Shown here piece by piece: positions 1-9,000 of a stretch of 64,000 bases of DNA. The position numbers and the translations under genes are program-made. Below the pieces are notes generated by a model. That model worked only from the letters and a program-made list of their open reading frames with translations, made no database searches and was not told the origin of the DNA. Positions within the stretch are counted from its first letter, which is position 1. Every line of letters begins with the position of its first letter. This stretch comes from Pseudomonas fontis (GTDB taxonomy: Bacteria > Pseudomonadota > Gammaproteobacteria > Pseudomonadales > Pseudomonadaceae), in contig NZ_JAMDGY010000044.1 in the NCBI RefSeq assembly GCF_028656955.1, positions 1 to 64,000 of the forward strand. The letters are read 5' to 3'.

Positions 1-37
1 AATCATTAGGCCAGTTCAGCTCGTCCCGCGATAGCGC

Positions 38-1186
38 CTAGAAGGCCGCGACAAATATCCCTTCAATCTCCGCCTGGCTAGCCGGCCGAGGGTTGGTCAG
101 CCCACAGGCGTCCTTCAGCGCGTTGACCGCCAGCAGGGCGACATCCTCCTGACGCGCCCCGAGCACCGCCAAACCTTCCGGAATGCCAATGTCGCGGCTC
201 AACTGCTCGATGGCATCGATAGCCGCCGCACTCCCCGCCGCCTCGCCCATCCGCGCTACATCCACGCCCAACGCCTTGGCCACATCACGCAGGCGCGCAC
301 CGCTCACGGCTGCGTTGAAGCGCTGCACATGCGGCAACAGCACGGCGTTGCACACGCCATGCGGCAAGTCATAGAAGCCGCCCAACTGGTGCGCCATGGC
401 ATGCACATAGCCCAGCGAGGCATTGTTGAACGCCATCCCCGCGAGGAACTGCGCATACGCCATGTTTTCCCGCGCCTGCAGATCCTCGCCGTCCGCTACC
501 GCCTGACGCAGGTTGACGCTGATCATCTCGATAGCCTTGATCGCGCACGCGTCAGTAATCGGCGTGGCCGCCGTCGACACATAGGCCTCGATGGCATGGG
601 TCAATGCATCCATGCCGGTGGCCGCCGTCAGCGACTTGGGCATGCCGACCATCAGCGCCGGATCGTTGACCGACAACAGCGGCGTGACATTGCGGTCGAC
701 GATTGCCATTTTCACGTGGCGCGCCTCATCGGTGATGATGCAAAAACGCGTCATCTCACTGGCCGTACCCGCCGTGGTGTTGATCGCGACCAGCGGCAGT
801 TGCGGCTTGCTCGAGCGGTCGACACCTTCATAGTCACGGATATGCCCGCCATTGGTCGCACACAGGGCAATGCCCTTGGCACAGTCATGCGGCGAGCCAC
901 CGCCCAGCGACACCACGAAATCGCAGCCTTCACGCGTCAGCATCGCCAGGCCTTGCTCGACATTGGCGATGCTCGGGTTGGGCTTGGCGCCATCGAACAC
1001 CACCGCATCGATGTCGCGCACGGCCAACTGCTCGGCAAGCCGCTCGGCAATGCCGGCCTTGGCCAGCCCTTCATCAGTCACGATCAGCGCTTTGCGAAAG
1101 CCGTAGCCGACCATCGCGTCCAGCGCTTGTGCCAGGCAATCGATGCCCATGATGTTCACGGCGGGAATGAAAAACGTGCTGCTCAT
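38..1186 (-). CDS. Iron-containing (group III) alcohol dehydrogenase, YiaY-like
   Basis: This 382-residue protein is an NAD(P)-dependent, metal-activated alcohol dehydrogenase of the FucO/YiaY/AdhB family, expected to be cytoplasmic and to interconvert primary alcohols and aldehydes. The nucleotide loop LGGGSPHD lies at residues 94-101. The metal ligands expected for the family are visible as Asp193 and His197 (GMDALTHAIE), His262 (YVHAMAH) and His276 (DLPHG). The start chosen gives MSSTFF; an in-frame ATG 18 bp upstream adds MPEGYA but has a poorer match to the family N-terminus. Length is normal. It sits alone downstream of ilvA on the same strand, 82 bp away, and nothing in the sequence fixes its substrate. 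The family call is secure; the physiological role is unknown. Confidence 0.93.
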   Translation of the reverse strand: MSSTFFIPAVNIMGIDCLAQALDAMVGYGFRKALIVTDEGLAKAGIAERLAEQLAVRDIDAVVFDGAKPNPSIANVEQGLAMLTREGCDFVVSLGGGSPHDCAKGIALCATNGGHIRDYEGVDRSSKPQLPLVAINTTAGTASEMTRFCIITDEARHVKMAIVDRNVTPLLSVNDPALMVGMPKSLTAATGMDALTHAIEAYVSTAATPITDACAIKAIEMISVNLRQAVADGEDLQARENMAYAQFLAGMAFNNASLGYVHAMAHQLGGFYDLPHGVCNAVLLPHVQRFNAAVSGARLRDVAKALGVDVARMGEAAGSAAAIDAIEQLSRDIGIPEGLAVLGARQEDVALLAVNALKDACGLTNPRPASQAEIEGIFVAAF

Positions 1187-1267
1187 GGCGTATCCCTCAG
1201 GCAATGTTTCATGCCTAAAGGATCCGCCTCTATGCCCTGCCCCGTGTTGATCTGGGGCAAAACCGCC

Positions 1268-2830
1268 TCAGCCAAGGAACAGCCGATACGCAGGGTTGTC
1301 GGTTTCATCCCAGTAGCGGTAACCCATGGCATCCAGGGCGGTGGGCAGGTCGGCGCGTTCGTCAGGCGGAACTTGCAGCGCAGCGAACACCCGCGCTTCG
1401 GCGGCGCCATGGTTGCGGTAATGGAACAGGCTGATGTTCCAGCGCTTGCCCAGCCGTTCAAGGAAGCCCAGCAAGGCCCCCGGCCGCTCCGGGAACTCGA
1501 AGCGCATCACCACCTCGCCTGCCGCCGGCCCTGCATGGCCGCCCACGGTGTGTCGCACATGCAGCTTGGCCAGCTCGTTGTCGGTCAGGTCCAGCACCTC
1601 ATAGCCCTGCCCGGCCAGGCTGCCCAGCAATTGCTCGCGCGGGTCGTTCTGCGGGTGGGTCTGCACGCCGACAAACAGGCGGGCTTCCTTGCCCGGGTAA
1701 TAGCGGTAGTTGAACTCGGTGATCTGCCGGCGCCCCAGTGCCTGGCAGAACGCGCGGAAGCTGCCGGGCTGCTCGGGGATGGTCACGGCGATGATCGCCT
1801 CGCGCTGCTCGCCCAGTTCGGCGCGCTCGGCCACATGGCGCAGGCGGTCGAAATTGACGTTGGCGCCCGAATCGATGGCCACCAGGGTCTGCCCACGGGC
1901 GCCCGTGGCCGCCACATATTTCTTGATCCCGGCTACGGCCAATGCGCCGGACGGCTCGGTGATCGAGCGGGTGTCGTCGTAGATGTCCTTGATCGCTGCA
2001 CACAGCTCATCACTGCTCACGGTGATGACCTCGTCAACGAAATGCCGGGCCAGCTCGAAACAATGGGCGCCGATCTGCGCCACCGCCACGCCCTCGGCGA
2101 AGCTGCCGACTTGCGGCAGGATCACCCGCTCGCCCGCCTGCAACGCCGCTTGCAGGCAGTTGGAGTCCAGTGGCTCGACGCCGATGACCTTGACCTGCGG
2201 GCGCAGGTATTTGACGTAGGCGGCGATCCCGGCGATCAGCCCGCCGCCACCCACCGGCACGAAGATCGCGTCCAGCGGGCCCGGCTGTTGGCGCAGGATT
2301 TCCATGGCCACGGTGCCCTGCCCGGCGATCACGTCCGGGTCATCGAACGGCGGGATGAATGTTGCGCCCTCGCTCTGCGCCAGTTGCAGGGCATGGGCCA
2401 GCGCGCGCGGGAAGCTGTCGCCATGCAGCACCACCTGACCGCCACGGGAGCGCACGCCTTCGACTTTCAGTTCCGGCGTGGTGGTCGGCATGACGATGGT
2501 CGCCTGCATGCCCAGTTCCCGCGCCGCCAGCGCCACGCCCTGGGCGTGGTTACCGGCCGATGCGGTGATCACGCCGCACTCGCGCTGGGCCTGGGTCAGC
2601 TTGCTCAGCCGGTTGTAGGCACCACGGATCTTGAAGGAAAAGGTCGGTTGCAGGTCTTCACGCTTGAGCAGTACCTGGTTGCCCAGGTGTTCAGACAAGG
2701 CGCGAGCCGGCTGCAGGGGCGTTTCAATGGCCAGGTCATATACCGGAGCGGCAAGAATGCGGCGCACGTAGTCCGACAGCAGGCTCAGTGGCGCAGTCGG
2801 GGTGCTGGGGCAAACGGTAAGGCTGGTCAT
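1268..2830 (-). CDS. ilvA: Threonine ammonia-lyase, biosynthetic (threonine deaminase)
   Basis: IlvA converts L-threonine to 2-oxobutanoate, the committed step of isoleucine synthesis, using PLP. The PLP lysine is Lys67 in SFKIRGAYN, and the glycine-rich phosphate loop VPVGGGG follows in the catalytic domain. Two C-terminal ACT-like regulatory domains are visible (each with a PEQPGSF or PERPGAL-type turn), which marks the allosteric biosynthetic enzyme rather than the short catabolic TdcB type. The 520-residue length fits. The ATG at 2830 is preceded by AGGAG; a longer in-frame reading upstream runs through the terminator and is rejected. The 150 bases upstream hold a leader peptide, alternative hairpins and a terminator, described separately, so expression is probably controlled by attenuation in response to charged Ile tRNA. 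Confidence 0.96.
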   Translation of the reverse strand: MTSLTVCPSTPTAPLSLLSDYVRRILAAPVYDLAIETPLQPARALSEHLGNQVLLKREDLQPTFSFKIRGAYNRLSKLTQAQRECGVITASAGNHAQGVALAARELGMQATIVMPTTTPELKVEGVRSRGGQVVLHGDSFPRALAHALQLAQSEGATFIPPFDDPDVIAGQGTVAMEILRQQPGPLDAIFVPVGGGGLIAGIAAYVKYLRPQVKVIGVEPLDSNCLQAALQAGERVILPQVGSFAEGVAVAQIGAHCFELARHFVDEVITVSSDELCAAIKDIYDDTRSITEPSGALAVAGIKKYVAATGARGQTLVAIDSGANVNFDRLRHVAERAELGEQREAIIAVTIPEQPGSFRAFCQALGRRQITEFNYRYYPGKEARLFVGVQTHPQNDPREQLLGSLAGQGYEVLDLTDNELAKLHVRHTVGGHAGPAAGEVVMRFEFPERPGALLGFLERLGKRWNISLFHYRNHGAAEARVFAALQVPPDERADLPTALDAMGYRYWDETDNPAYRLFLG

Positions 2831-2834
2831 CGGT

Positions 2835-2866
2835 GACTCCTGGTTTTTTTGTAGTGCCCAGGAGTC
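2835..2866 (-). promoter_or_regulatory. RBS-sequestering hairpin in front of ilvA
   Basis: A perfect 9-bp inverted repeat (GACTCCTGG / CCAGGAGTC, positions 2835-2843 and 2858-2866) lies between the ilvA attenuator terminator and the ilvA start. Its promoter-distal arm contains the AGGAG Shine-Dalgarno sequence, so the folded form would mask the ribosome-binding site. The A-rich loop holds seven consecutive A residues. This could add translational control to the upstream attenuator. It is read directly from sequence; function is inferred. Confidence 0.6.
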
Positions 2867-2872
2867 AGAGAG

Positions 2873-2897
2873 AAAAAACCCGCCTCCAGGGCGGGTT
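2873..2897 (-). terminator. Attenuator terminator of ilvA
   Basis: On the minus strand, AACCCGCC pairs with GGCGGGTT across a 5-base loop and runs into TTTTTT, a standard intrinsic terminator. It lies between the leader peptide stop codon and ilvA, so it can stop transcription before the gene. Its upstream arm can instead pair with the GGCGGG that ends the leader-peptide hairpin (2917-2922), giving a mutually exclusive antiterminator. Confidence 0.85.
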
Positions 2898-2912
2898 AGG
2901 TGCAAGTGCCAG

Positions 2913-2978
2913 CTAGCCCGCCAATCTGATAATGGCGGTAATAATGCTGTGCTGTGGCAAGTGCAGGAATGTCGTCAT
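2913..2978 (-). CDS. ilvA leader peptide (attenuator)
   Basis: A 21-codon ORF encodes MTTFLHLPQHSIITAIIRLAG. Four isoleucine codons occur as two adjacent pairs, with three threonine and three leucine codons, the composition expected of a branched-chain amino-acid attenuator peptide. The second Ile pair overlaps the 5' arm (CCGCCA, 2933-2938) of a hairpin whose 3' arm (TGGCGGG, 2917-2923) can also pair with the terminator's first arm. A ribosome stalled at the Ile codons would therefore favour antitermination. No Shine-Dalgarno is visible; the promoter-like elements just upstream would place the transcript start within a few bases of the ATG, so the peptide may be translated from a near-leaderless transcript. 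It is not a protein with an independent function. Confidence 0.8.
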   Translation of the reverse strand: MTTFLHLPQHSIITAIIRLAG

Positions 2979-2985
2979 GCCAGCG

Positions 2986-3014
2986 AAACTAGCCTAGCCG
3001 ATTGAGCAAGTCAA
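2986..3014 (-). promoter_or_regulatory. Putative sigma-70 promoter of the ilvA leader
   Basis: TTGACT (3014-3009) and TAGTTT (2991-2986) are separated by exactly 17 bp on the minus strand. Transcription would begin near 2980-2978, next to the leader-peptide ATG. The -10 match is only moderate. Confidence 0.5.
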
Positions 3015-3455
3015 TCACTCGTTGCCTTCCAGGCAAGGGCGCGCGGAAGCCGGTACATCGAACACCCGGTCGAAGGCCCACTGGAACACGAAGGCGTAGA
3101 CGAAGAAGAAGGCGAACAAGGCGATATTGGTAGCCAGCGCGGCCATCAGGCTGATCTGCAGCCAGTAGGCCACCACCGGCAGCAGGATCAGCACCAGCCC
3201 GCCTTCAAAACCAAAGGCGTGGACCAGGCGCCGGGTGAACGTGCGGGTACGTTGCGCCTGGCGCGCTTCCCAGTACTCGAAAGCGCCGTTGTAGAGCATG
3301 TTCCACAGCAAGGCCACGGCGGAGAGGATGAACGACAACGCCGTCGAATGGGCCATGCCCTCATCGAACGCCAGCGCCAGTGCCGGGGCGACGCAGGCCA
3401 CGGCAATGGCTTCATAGAGAACCGCCTGGACGATCTTGCGCGGTGCGCCTTGCAT
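3015..3455 (-). CDS. PACE-family efflux transporter (AceI-like)
   Basis: This 146-residue protein has the organisation of the proteobacterial antimicrobial compound efflux (PACE) family: two tandem bacterial transmembrane-pair units, four membrane helices in all. The family signatures are visible as WNMLYNGAFEYWE after helix 2 and RRLVHAFGFEGGL at the start of helix 3; the first unit carries the expected acidic residue (LYEA). PACE members export biguanides, acriflavine or short diamines from the cytoplasm by proton exchange. The gene is divergent from a LysR regulator with a palindrome between them, the usual arrangement for AceI-type genes and their activators. The ATG is preceded by GGAG. 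Substrate is not readable from sequence. Confidence 0.88.
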   Translation of the reverse strand: MQGAPRKIVQAVLYEAIAVACVAPALALAFDEGMAHSTALSFILSAVALLWNMLYNGAFEYWEARQAQRTRTFTRRLVHAFGFEGGLVLILLPVVAYWLQISLMAALATNIALFAFFFVYAFVFQWAFDRVFDVPASARPCLEGNE

Positions 3456-3521
3456 GGTGTGGCTCCTGATCCGGTACTGCCTGGCAGGCTAGGCGCATTG
3501 AGACAGGGGTGCAATTGAGCT

Positions 3522-3542
3522 AGATTGAGCCACCCTCAATCT
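3522..3542. promoter_or_regulatory. Palindromic LysR-type operator candidate
   Basis: AGATTGAG and CTCAATCT form a perfect 8-bp dyad with a 5-bp spacer in the 98-bp gap between the divergent PACE and LysR genes. ATTGAG/CTCAAT at the two ends is compatible with a T-N11-A LysR box. It ends 11 bp before the LysR start codon, so it could serve both autoregulation and control of the efflux gene. Confidence 0.55.
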
Positions 3543-3553
3543 GGTTCATCAGC

Positions 3554-4432
3554 GTGTTCGCCAAGCTACCATTGACTGCCCTGCGTGCGTTCGAATCCGC
3601 TGCCCGTCTGGGTGGCTTCAAGGCGGCTGCCGATGAATTGGTGGTCACCCCCGCGGCGATTTCCCACCAGATCAAGACCCTGGAAACGTCACTCGGCGTG
3701 CAGCTGTTCACCCGCACCGGCCAGGGTGTGTTGCTCAACACCAATGGCGAGCGGTTGCAACGGCAGGTACATGCCGCGTTGCATGACATTCACCTGAGCT
3801 TGGCGGCGTTCCAGTGCGAGCCTGACCCATTGCAACTGAACCTGACGACCACCGCCGCGTTTGCCAGCCTGTGGCTGATACCTCGGCTGGGCGAGTTTCA
3901 TCGGCGCCATCCGCAGATCCGCGTGCGGGTGCAGACCCATAACCAGGTAATCGACCTGCACCGTGACAGCTCGCTGGACCTGGCGATACGCGCGACGTTC
4001 AGCACGGACCCGTCGTTGTATGCGCTGCCGTTGTTCGATGAGCATTTTTCGGTGTATGCCCCGCCCGGCTGGCGCGTGCCAGAGGCTGACGGCGCCCTGG
4101 AACTGATCGATGCGCCGTGGATATCCGCTACGCAGTTGCCTATCGACTGGGAGCACTGGTGCGCGCAGGCTGGGCATGAGGATTGGCTTGGGCGGGCGAT
4201 TCGTCATGGCTACGATGACGAGCAGTATGCTTTGCAGGCGGCGATGGCCGGGCATGGGCTGGTGCTGGCGAGCAATGTGCTGGTGTCGGACAGCCTGGCG
4301 CGTGGGCTGCTGGTGCCGTGGCGCGAAGATATTCGCCTGCCGGCGGCACACTACGCGGCCGTGTGCGTGCCGGGCCGGGAGCGCGAGCCTGCGGTGCGGG
4401 CTTTCATGGATTGGCTGGCGAACTTGATCTAG
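3554..4432 (+). CDS. LysR-family transcriptional regulator (GcvA/AmpR-like)
   Basis: The 292-residue protein has an N-terminal winged helix-turn-helix (about residues 5-64, with AAADELVVTPAAISHQIKTL as recognition region) and a periplasmic-binding-protein-like effector domain (about 90-290). The opening LPLTALRAFESAARLGGF is typical of the GcvA/AmpR branch. Translation appears to start at a GTG at 3554, as no ATG fits; no strong ribosome-binding site is visible. It is divergent from the PACE efflux gene and is its likely activator. The effector is unknown. Confidence 0.9.
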   Translation: MFAKLPLTALRAFESAARLGGFKAAADELVVTPAAISHQIKTLETSLGVQLFTRTGQGVLLNTNGERLQRQVHAALHDIHLSLAAFQCEPDPLQLNLTTTAAFASLWLIPRLGEFHRRHPQIRVRVQTHNQVIDLHRDSSLDLAIRATFSTDPSLYALPLFDEHFSVYAPPGWRVPEADGALELIDAPWISATQLPIDWEHWCAQAGHEDWLGRAIRHGYDDEQYALQAAMAGHGLVLASNVLVSDSLARGLLVPWREDIRLPAAHYAAVCVPGREREPAVRAFMDWLANLI

Positions 4433-4455
4433 GTGATTGTTGCGCAATCATTCGC

Positions 4456-4551
4456 TGTAGCCGCTGCCGTCAGGCTGCGCTCGCCTGCATAGCAGGCGCA
4501 GCCCCTGGGAGCCCTCACGGGCTCCAGCGCAGCCTGTCGGCAGCGGCTACA
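4456..4551. repeat. 96-bp dyad repeat, copy A
   Basis: One of four copies in this window (others at 17306, 26653 and 61071). Outer arms of about 27 bases (TGTAGCCGCTGCCGTCAGG... and its near-complement ending GGCAGCGGCTACA) enclose two smaller hairpins, GCCTGC/GCAGGC and GGAGCCC/GGGCTCC, so a single strand would fold like a three-stemmed cloverleaf. It lies between the convergent LysR and opmB genes and may also stop transcription from both sides. Confidence 0.85.
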
Positions 4552-4577
4552 AAAGGTGTGCACGACAGTTGCTCCCA

Positions 4578-6065
4578 TCAAGGCTTGGGCTCTGCCTCCA
4601 GCTGTCCATCCCAGCCGCCACCCAGCGCGGCAATCAACTGCACGCTGGCTACCAGTTGCCCCTGGCGCAAGGTCAACACACTGCGCTCGTTGCTCAGCGC
4701 CGTGGTTTGCACGTTCACCACATCCAGATAGTCGATCAAACCGGCCTTGTACTGGTTCTCGGTCAGGCGCAGCGACTCCCGCGCAGCAACCAGGGCTTCA
4801 GCGCGCACCTGCGCCTCGTCCTCGTATACCCGCAACTGCACCAGGTAATCCTCCACCTCGCGGAACCCATCCAGCACCGCCTGGCGGTACTGCGCCACGG
4901 TCTGGTCATACACCGCCACCGTGCGGTCCACTTCCGCCGAACGCTTGCCGGCATCGAACAAGGTCATGGCCAACTGCGGCCCCACCGACCAGAAACGGTT
5001 CGGCAGGCTGATCCAGTCCTTGAAGCTGCTACTGCTGTAGCCACCGCTCATGCTCAAGGTCAGGTCCGGGAAATACGCCGCACGTGCGACGCCAATACTG
5101 GCGTTGGCCGACATCACCTTGCGCTCTGCCGAAGCGATGTCGGGACGGCGCTCAAGCAACTGCGACGGCAAGGCGCTCGGCACTTGCGGCAAGGTAGGAA
5201 TGTCCTCGGTTTGCGCCAGGGAAAACTCCGCGGGGGCCTTGCCCATCAGTACCGCAATGGCGTTCTCCAATTGCGCACGCTGCCAAACCAGGTCGATCAG
5301 GTCGGCCTGGGTGCCCTTGAGCTGGGTCTGCGCCTGGGCCACTGCATCCTGGCCAGACACACCGGCGCGGTACTGGTTCTGGGTCAGCTTGAGCGAGCGC
5401 TCATAAGCCGCCACTGTGGCCTCGAGCAAGCGCTTCTGCTCATCCATCACCCGCAACTTCAAATAATTCTGCACCAGCAGCGACTGTTGGCTCAGGCGAA
5501 TCGAGGCCAGGTCGGCAAAGCTGGCCTCTGCACTCGCTTCATTGGCTGTGAGGCCATCGCGCAGCTTGCCCCACAAGTCCAGCTCCCAACTCACCCCCAG
5601 GGTGGTGCTGTAGGTGTCGCGAATACCGCTGCTGTTGTTGCTCAGGCTGGAACTGCTGCTCCCGGTGCCCTGGCTTGAGCGGGTCTTGCCGGCCTTCAGG
5701 TCCAGGCTCGGGAACAAGGCGCCGCGCGAGCTGTTGACCAACGCCAGTGCCTGACGGTACTGGGCTTCGGACTGCGCGACAGTCTGGTTGCTGGCATTGA
5801 GCTGCTCGATCAGGCTGTTGAGCTGCGCATCGCCATACAACTCCCACCAGGCACCCCTGGCCAGGGCATCGGACGGGTTGGCCTGGGTCCAGCCTTCAGC
5901 CTGCTTGAACTGCGCTGGCGTAGTCATCTCCGGGCGCTGGTAGTCCGGGCTCAGGGTGCAGGCGCTGAGCATCAGCACGCACAGGCTGGCACTCAGCAGG
6001 CGCGAGCCACGGGCGCTGAACAGGCGCTGCAACGAGCGCTCGGCGGGCATTGGATGTTCGGTCAT
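4578..6065 (-). CDS. opmB: Outer-membrane factor of the MuxABC efflux system
   Basis: This 495-residue lipoprotein of the NodT/TolC-like outer-membrane factor family forms the exit duct for the Mux RND pump. The lipobox LSACTLSPDYQRP follows a short hydrophobic signal. Two outer-membrane efflux repeats follow, each with the long helical hairpins typical of the family (for example VAQSEAQYRQALALVNSSRG and the conserved LLERRPDIASAERKVMSAN). The ATG at 6065 overlaps the muxC stop by 4 bp (ATGA), so it is the last, translationally coupled gene of the operon. Gene order identifies it as opmB. A 96-bp repeat follows the stop codon. Confidence 0.94.
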   Translation of the reverse strand: MTEHPMPAERSLQRLFSARGSRLLSASLCVLMLSACTLSPDYQRPEMTTPAQFKQAEGWTQANPSDALARGAWWELYGDAQLNSLIEQLNASNQTVAQSEAQYRQALALVNSSRGALFPSLDLKAGKTRSSQGTGSSSSSLSNNSSGIRDTYSTTLGVSWELDLWGKLRDGLTANEASAEASFADLASIRLSQQSLLVQNYLKLRVMDEQKRLLEATVAAYERSLKLTQNQYRAGVSGQDAVAQAQTQLKGTQADLIDLVWQRAQLENAIAVLMGKAPAEFSLAQTEDIPTLPQVPSALPSQLLERRPDIASAERKVMSANASIGVARAAYFPDLTLSMSGGYSSSSFKDWISLPNRFWSVGPQLAMTLFDAGKRSAEVDRTVAVYDQTVAQYRQAVLDGFREVEDYLVQLRVYEDEAQVRAEALVAARESLRLTENQYKAGLIDYLDVVNVQTTALSNERSVLTLRQGQLVASVQLIAALGGGWDGQLEAEPKP

Positions 6066-9000
6066 AGCGGAGTTTCCAGGGCAGCATCGGTCCGCACTCC
6101 GCGCCAACGGTTGAAGCGATGGCGCAGGCGGTCCAGGTAGAGGTAAACCACCGGAGTGGTGAAAAGCGTAAGGATCTGGCTGAAGACCAGCCCGCCAATG
6201 ATGGTCAGGCCCAGCGGCTGGCGCATTTCGGCGCCTTCGGCAGTGCTCAGCAGCAACGGCAAGGCACCAAGGATCGCCGCCAGCGTGGTCATCAGGATCG
6301 GCCGCAAACGCAGCAGGCAGGCCCGACGGATCGACTCTTCAGGGCTCATGCCCTCGTGGCGCTCCAGTTGCAACGCCAGGTCGATCATCAGGATGGCGTT
6401 CTTCTTCACCACCCCGATCAGCAGGAACAGCCCCAACAACGAAATCAGGCTGAACTCGCTGCCTACCACGTACAGCGTGAGCAACGCGCCGACCCCGGCC
6501 GACGGCAAGGTCGAGAGAATGGTCAGCGGGTGGATGTAGCTCTCGTAGAGAATCCCCAACACCAGGTACACCGCCAGCAGCGCGCCGAGGATCATCCACG
6601 GCTGACCCTGCTGGCTCTTGGTAAAGGCGTCCCCGGTGCCACCGAGCTTGGCGATCACTTCTTCCGGCAAACCGACCTTCGCCACCGCGCGCTCGATGGC
6701 CGCCATGGCGACGTCCTGGCTGACGCCTTCGGCAACGTCGAAGGAGATGTCCTCGGAGGCAAACTGCCCTTCGTGACTGACGCGGTCTTCGGCCAGGCTG
6801 TTTTCGTAACGGGCGAAGGCTGACAGCGGCACGCGCGCGCCATCGGCAGTGATCACCTGGATCTGCTCGAGCGAACGCGGGTCCTGGGCGTATTTCGGGT
6901 TGATCTCCATCACCACCTGATACTGGTTCAGGCTGTCATAGATGGTCGAAATCTGCCGCTGGCTGTAGGCATTGTTGAGCACGGCGGTGACCATGTTCAT
7001 GTCGATACCCATGCGCTTGGCCTGATCGCGGTCGACCACCAGCGTCACCTGCTGGGTACCACTGCCCTCGCGGGCATCGATAGCGGTCAGCTCGGGCAGC
7101 GCCTTGAACGCCGCCACCACTTTCGGGTACCAGGTCCGCAGCGCGGCAAGGTCACTGCTCTGCAAGGTGTAGAGGAACTGCGAACTGCTCTGGTCATGAC
7201 CGCCGCCACCAAACTGCAGGTCCTGGTCGGCCATCAGGAACAGCCGCCCGCCCGGCACCTTGGGCATGTTCTTGCGCAGGCGCTCGATGATCTTCTGCGC
7301 CGACTCCTTGCGTTCCTTGATCGGCTTGAGGCGCACCAGCACCATGGCGTTGTTGATGCCGCTGTTGCCGCCGATAAAGCCGGCCACGCTCTCCACCGCC
7401 GGGTCCTTGAGCAAGGCGCGCCGGTAGATTTCCATTTTCGGCTGCATCACCGCGAACGACAGGCCGTCGTCGCCGCGCACAAAGCCCATCAACTGGCCGG
7501 TGTCCTGCTGCGGCATCAGGGTCTTGGGCACCACCACATACAGCGCCACATTGACCACGATGGTCACCAGCAAACTCGCCAAGGTCAGGCGCCGATGGCG
7601 CAGCACCCAGCCCAGGGCGCGGTCGTAGCCGGCCATCATGCGTTGGTTGAGGCCTTCGCTCCAGCGTTGCAGGCGGGTCTGCTCGCCACTTTGGTGAGGT
7701 TTGAGCCAGCGCGCACAGAGCATCGGCGTGAGTGTCAGCGACACCACCAGCGAAACGATGATCGCCGCCGCCAGGGTGATCGAGAACTCGCGAAACAGCG
7801 ACTCGACGATCCCGCCCATGAACAGGATCGAGACAAACACCGCCACCAGCGAGGCGTTCATCGCCAGCAGCGTGAAGCCCACTTCCTTGGACCCGAGGAA
7901 GGCCGCGCGCATCGGCGACATGCCCTGGTCGATATGCCGGGAAATGTTCTCCAGCACCACGATGGCGTCGTCCACCACCAGGCCGGTCGCGAGGATCAGC
8001 GCCATCAGCGAAAGGTTGTTCAGCGAGAACCCGCACAGGTACATCACCGCGAAGGTCCCCACCAGCGACACCGGCACCGCCAGGGTCGGGATCAGCGAGG
8101 CGCGCAGGTTGCCAAGGAACAGGAACACCACCAGGATCACCAGCGCCACCGCGATCAGCAGGGTGTGCTCGGCCTCCTTCAGCGTGGCGTTGATCACCGG
8201 CGAACGGTCCATGGCCACATCGACCTTGACGCTCGCCGGCATCAGCGCTTCCAGGGCCGGCAACTGCTCGCGAATCTTCGCCACGGTCTCGATGATGTTG
8301 GCCCCGGTCTGGCGGTTGATCACCAGCAACACGGCCTGCTCGTCATTGAAGAAGCCGCTGTTGTAGCGGTTCTCCACGCCGTCGGTGATCTTCGCCACAT
8401 GGCTCAGGCGCAGCACCGAGCCGTCCTGGTAGCGGATCACCAGGGGCTCGTAGTCCTTGGCCTTCTCCAACTGGTCATTGGCCTGTACCTGCCAGCTGCG
8501 CTGCTCGTCCTCGATAAAGCCCTTGGGGCGACGCTGGTTGGCATTGGCAATGGTCTGGCGCACCTCGTCGAGGCTGACCCCGTACTGGTTGAGCAGTTGC
8601 GGTTCGAGCTCGATGCGCACGGCCGGCAACGAACTGCCGCCGATCTGCACCTCGCCGACCCCCGGCACTTGCGACAGGCTTTGCGACAGGATGGTCGAGG
8701 CCAGGTCGTACAGCTGGCCCTTCTGCAACACCGTGGAAGTCAGCGACAAGACCATGATCGGCGCCTGCGCCGGGTTGATCTTGTTGTAGGTCGGCATGCT
8801 GCGCATGCCGCTGGGCAGCAGGTTGCGCGTGGCATTGATCGCCGCCTGCACCTCGCGGGCCGCGCCGTCGATGTCGCGGCCCAGGTCGAAGCCGAGGATC
8901 ACCCGGGTCGAGCCCTGGCTGGAACGGCTGGTCAGGGTGTTGACCCCGGCAATGCTGCCCAGGGAACGCTCCAGCGGCGTCGCCACCGTGGACGCCATGA

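Noticed and set aside
1230..1262. Terminator between ilvA and the alcohol dehydrogenase
   Set aside because: TGCCCC/GGGGCA can pair but there is no T-run on the minus strand and the stem is short.
329..2836. Long plus-strand open frame opposite the alcohol dehydrogenase and ilvA
   Set aside because: It is antisense to two genes with clear family motifs, has no recognisable domains and has the His/Arg/Gln-rich composition typical of high-GC antisense frames.
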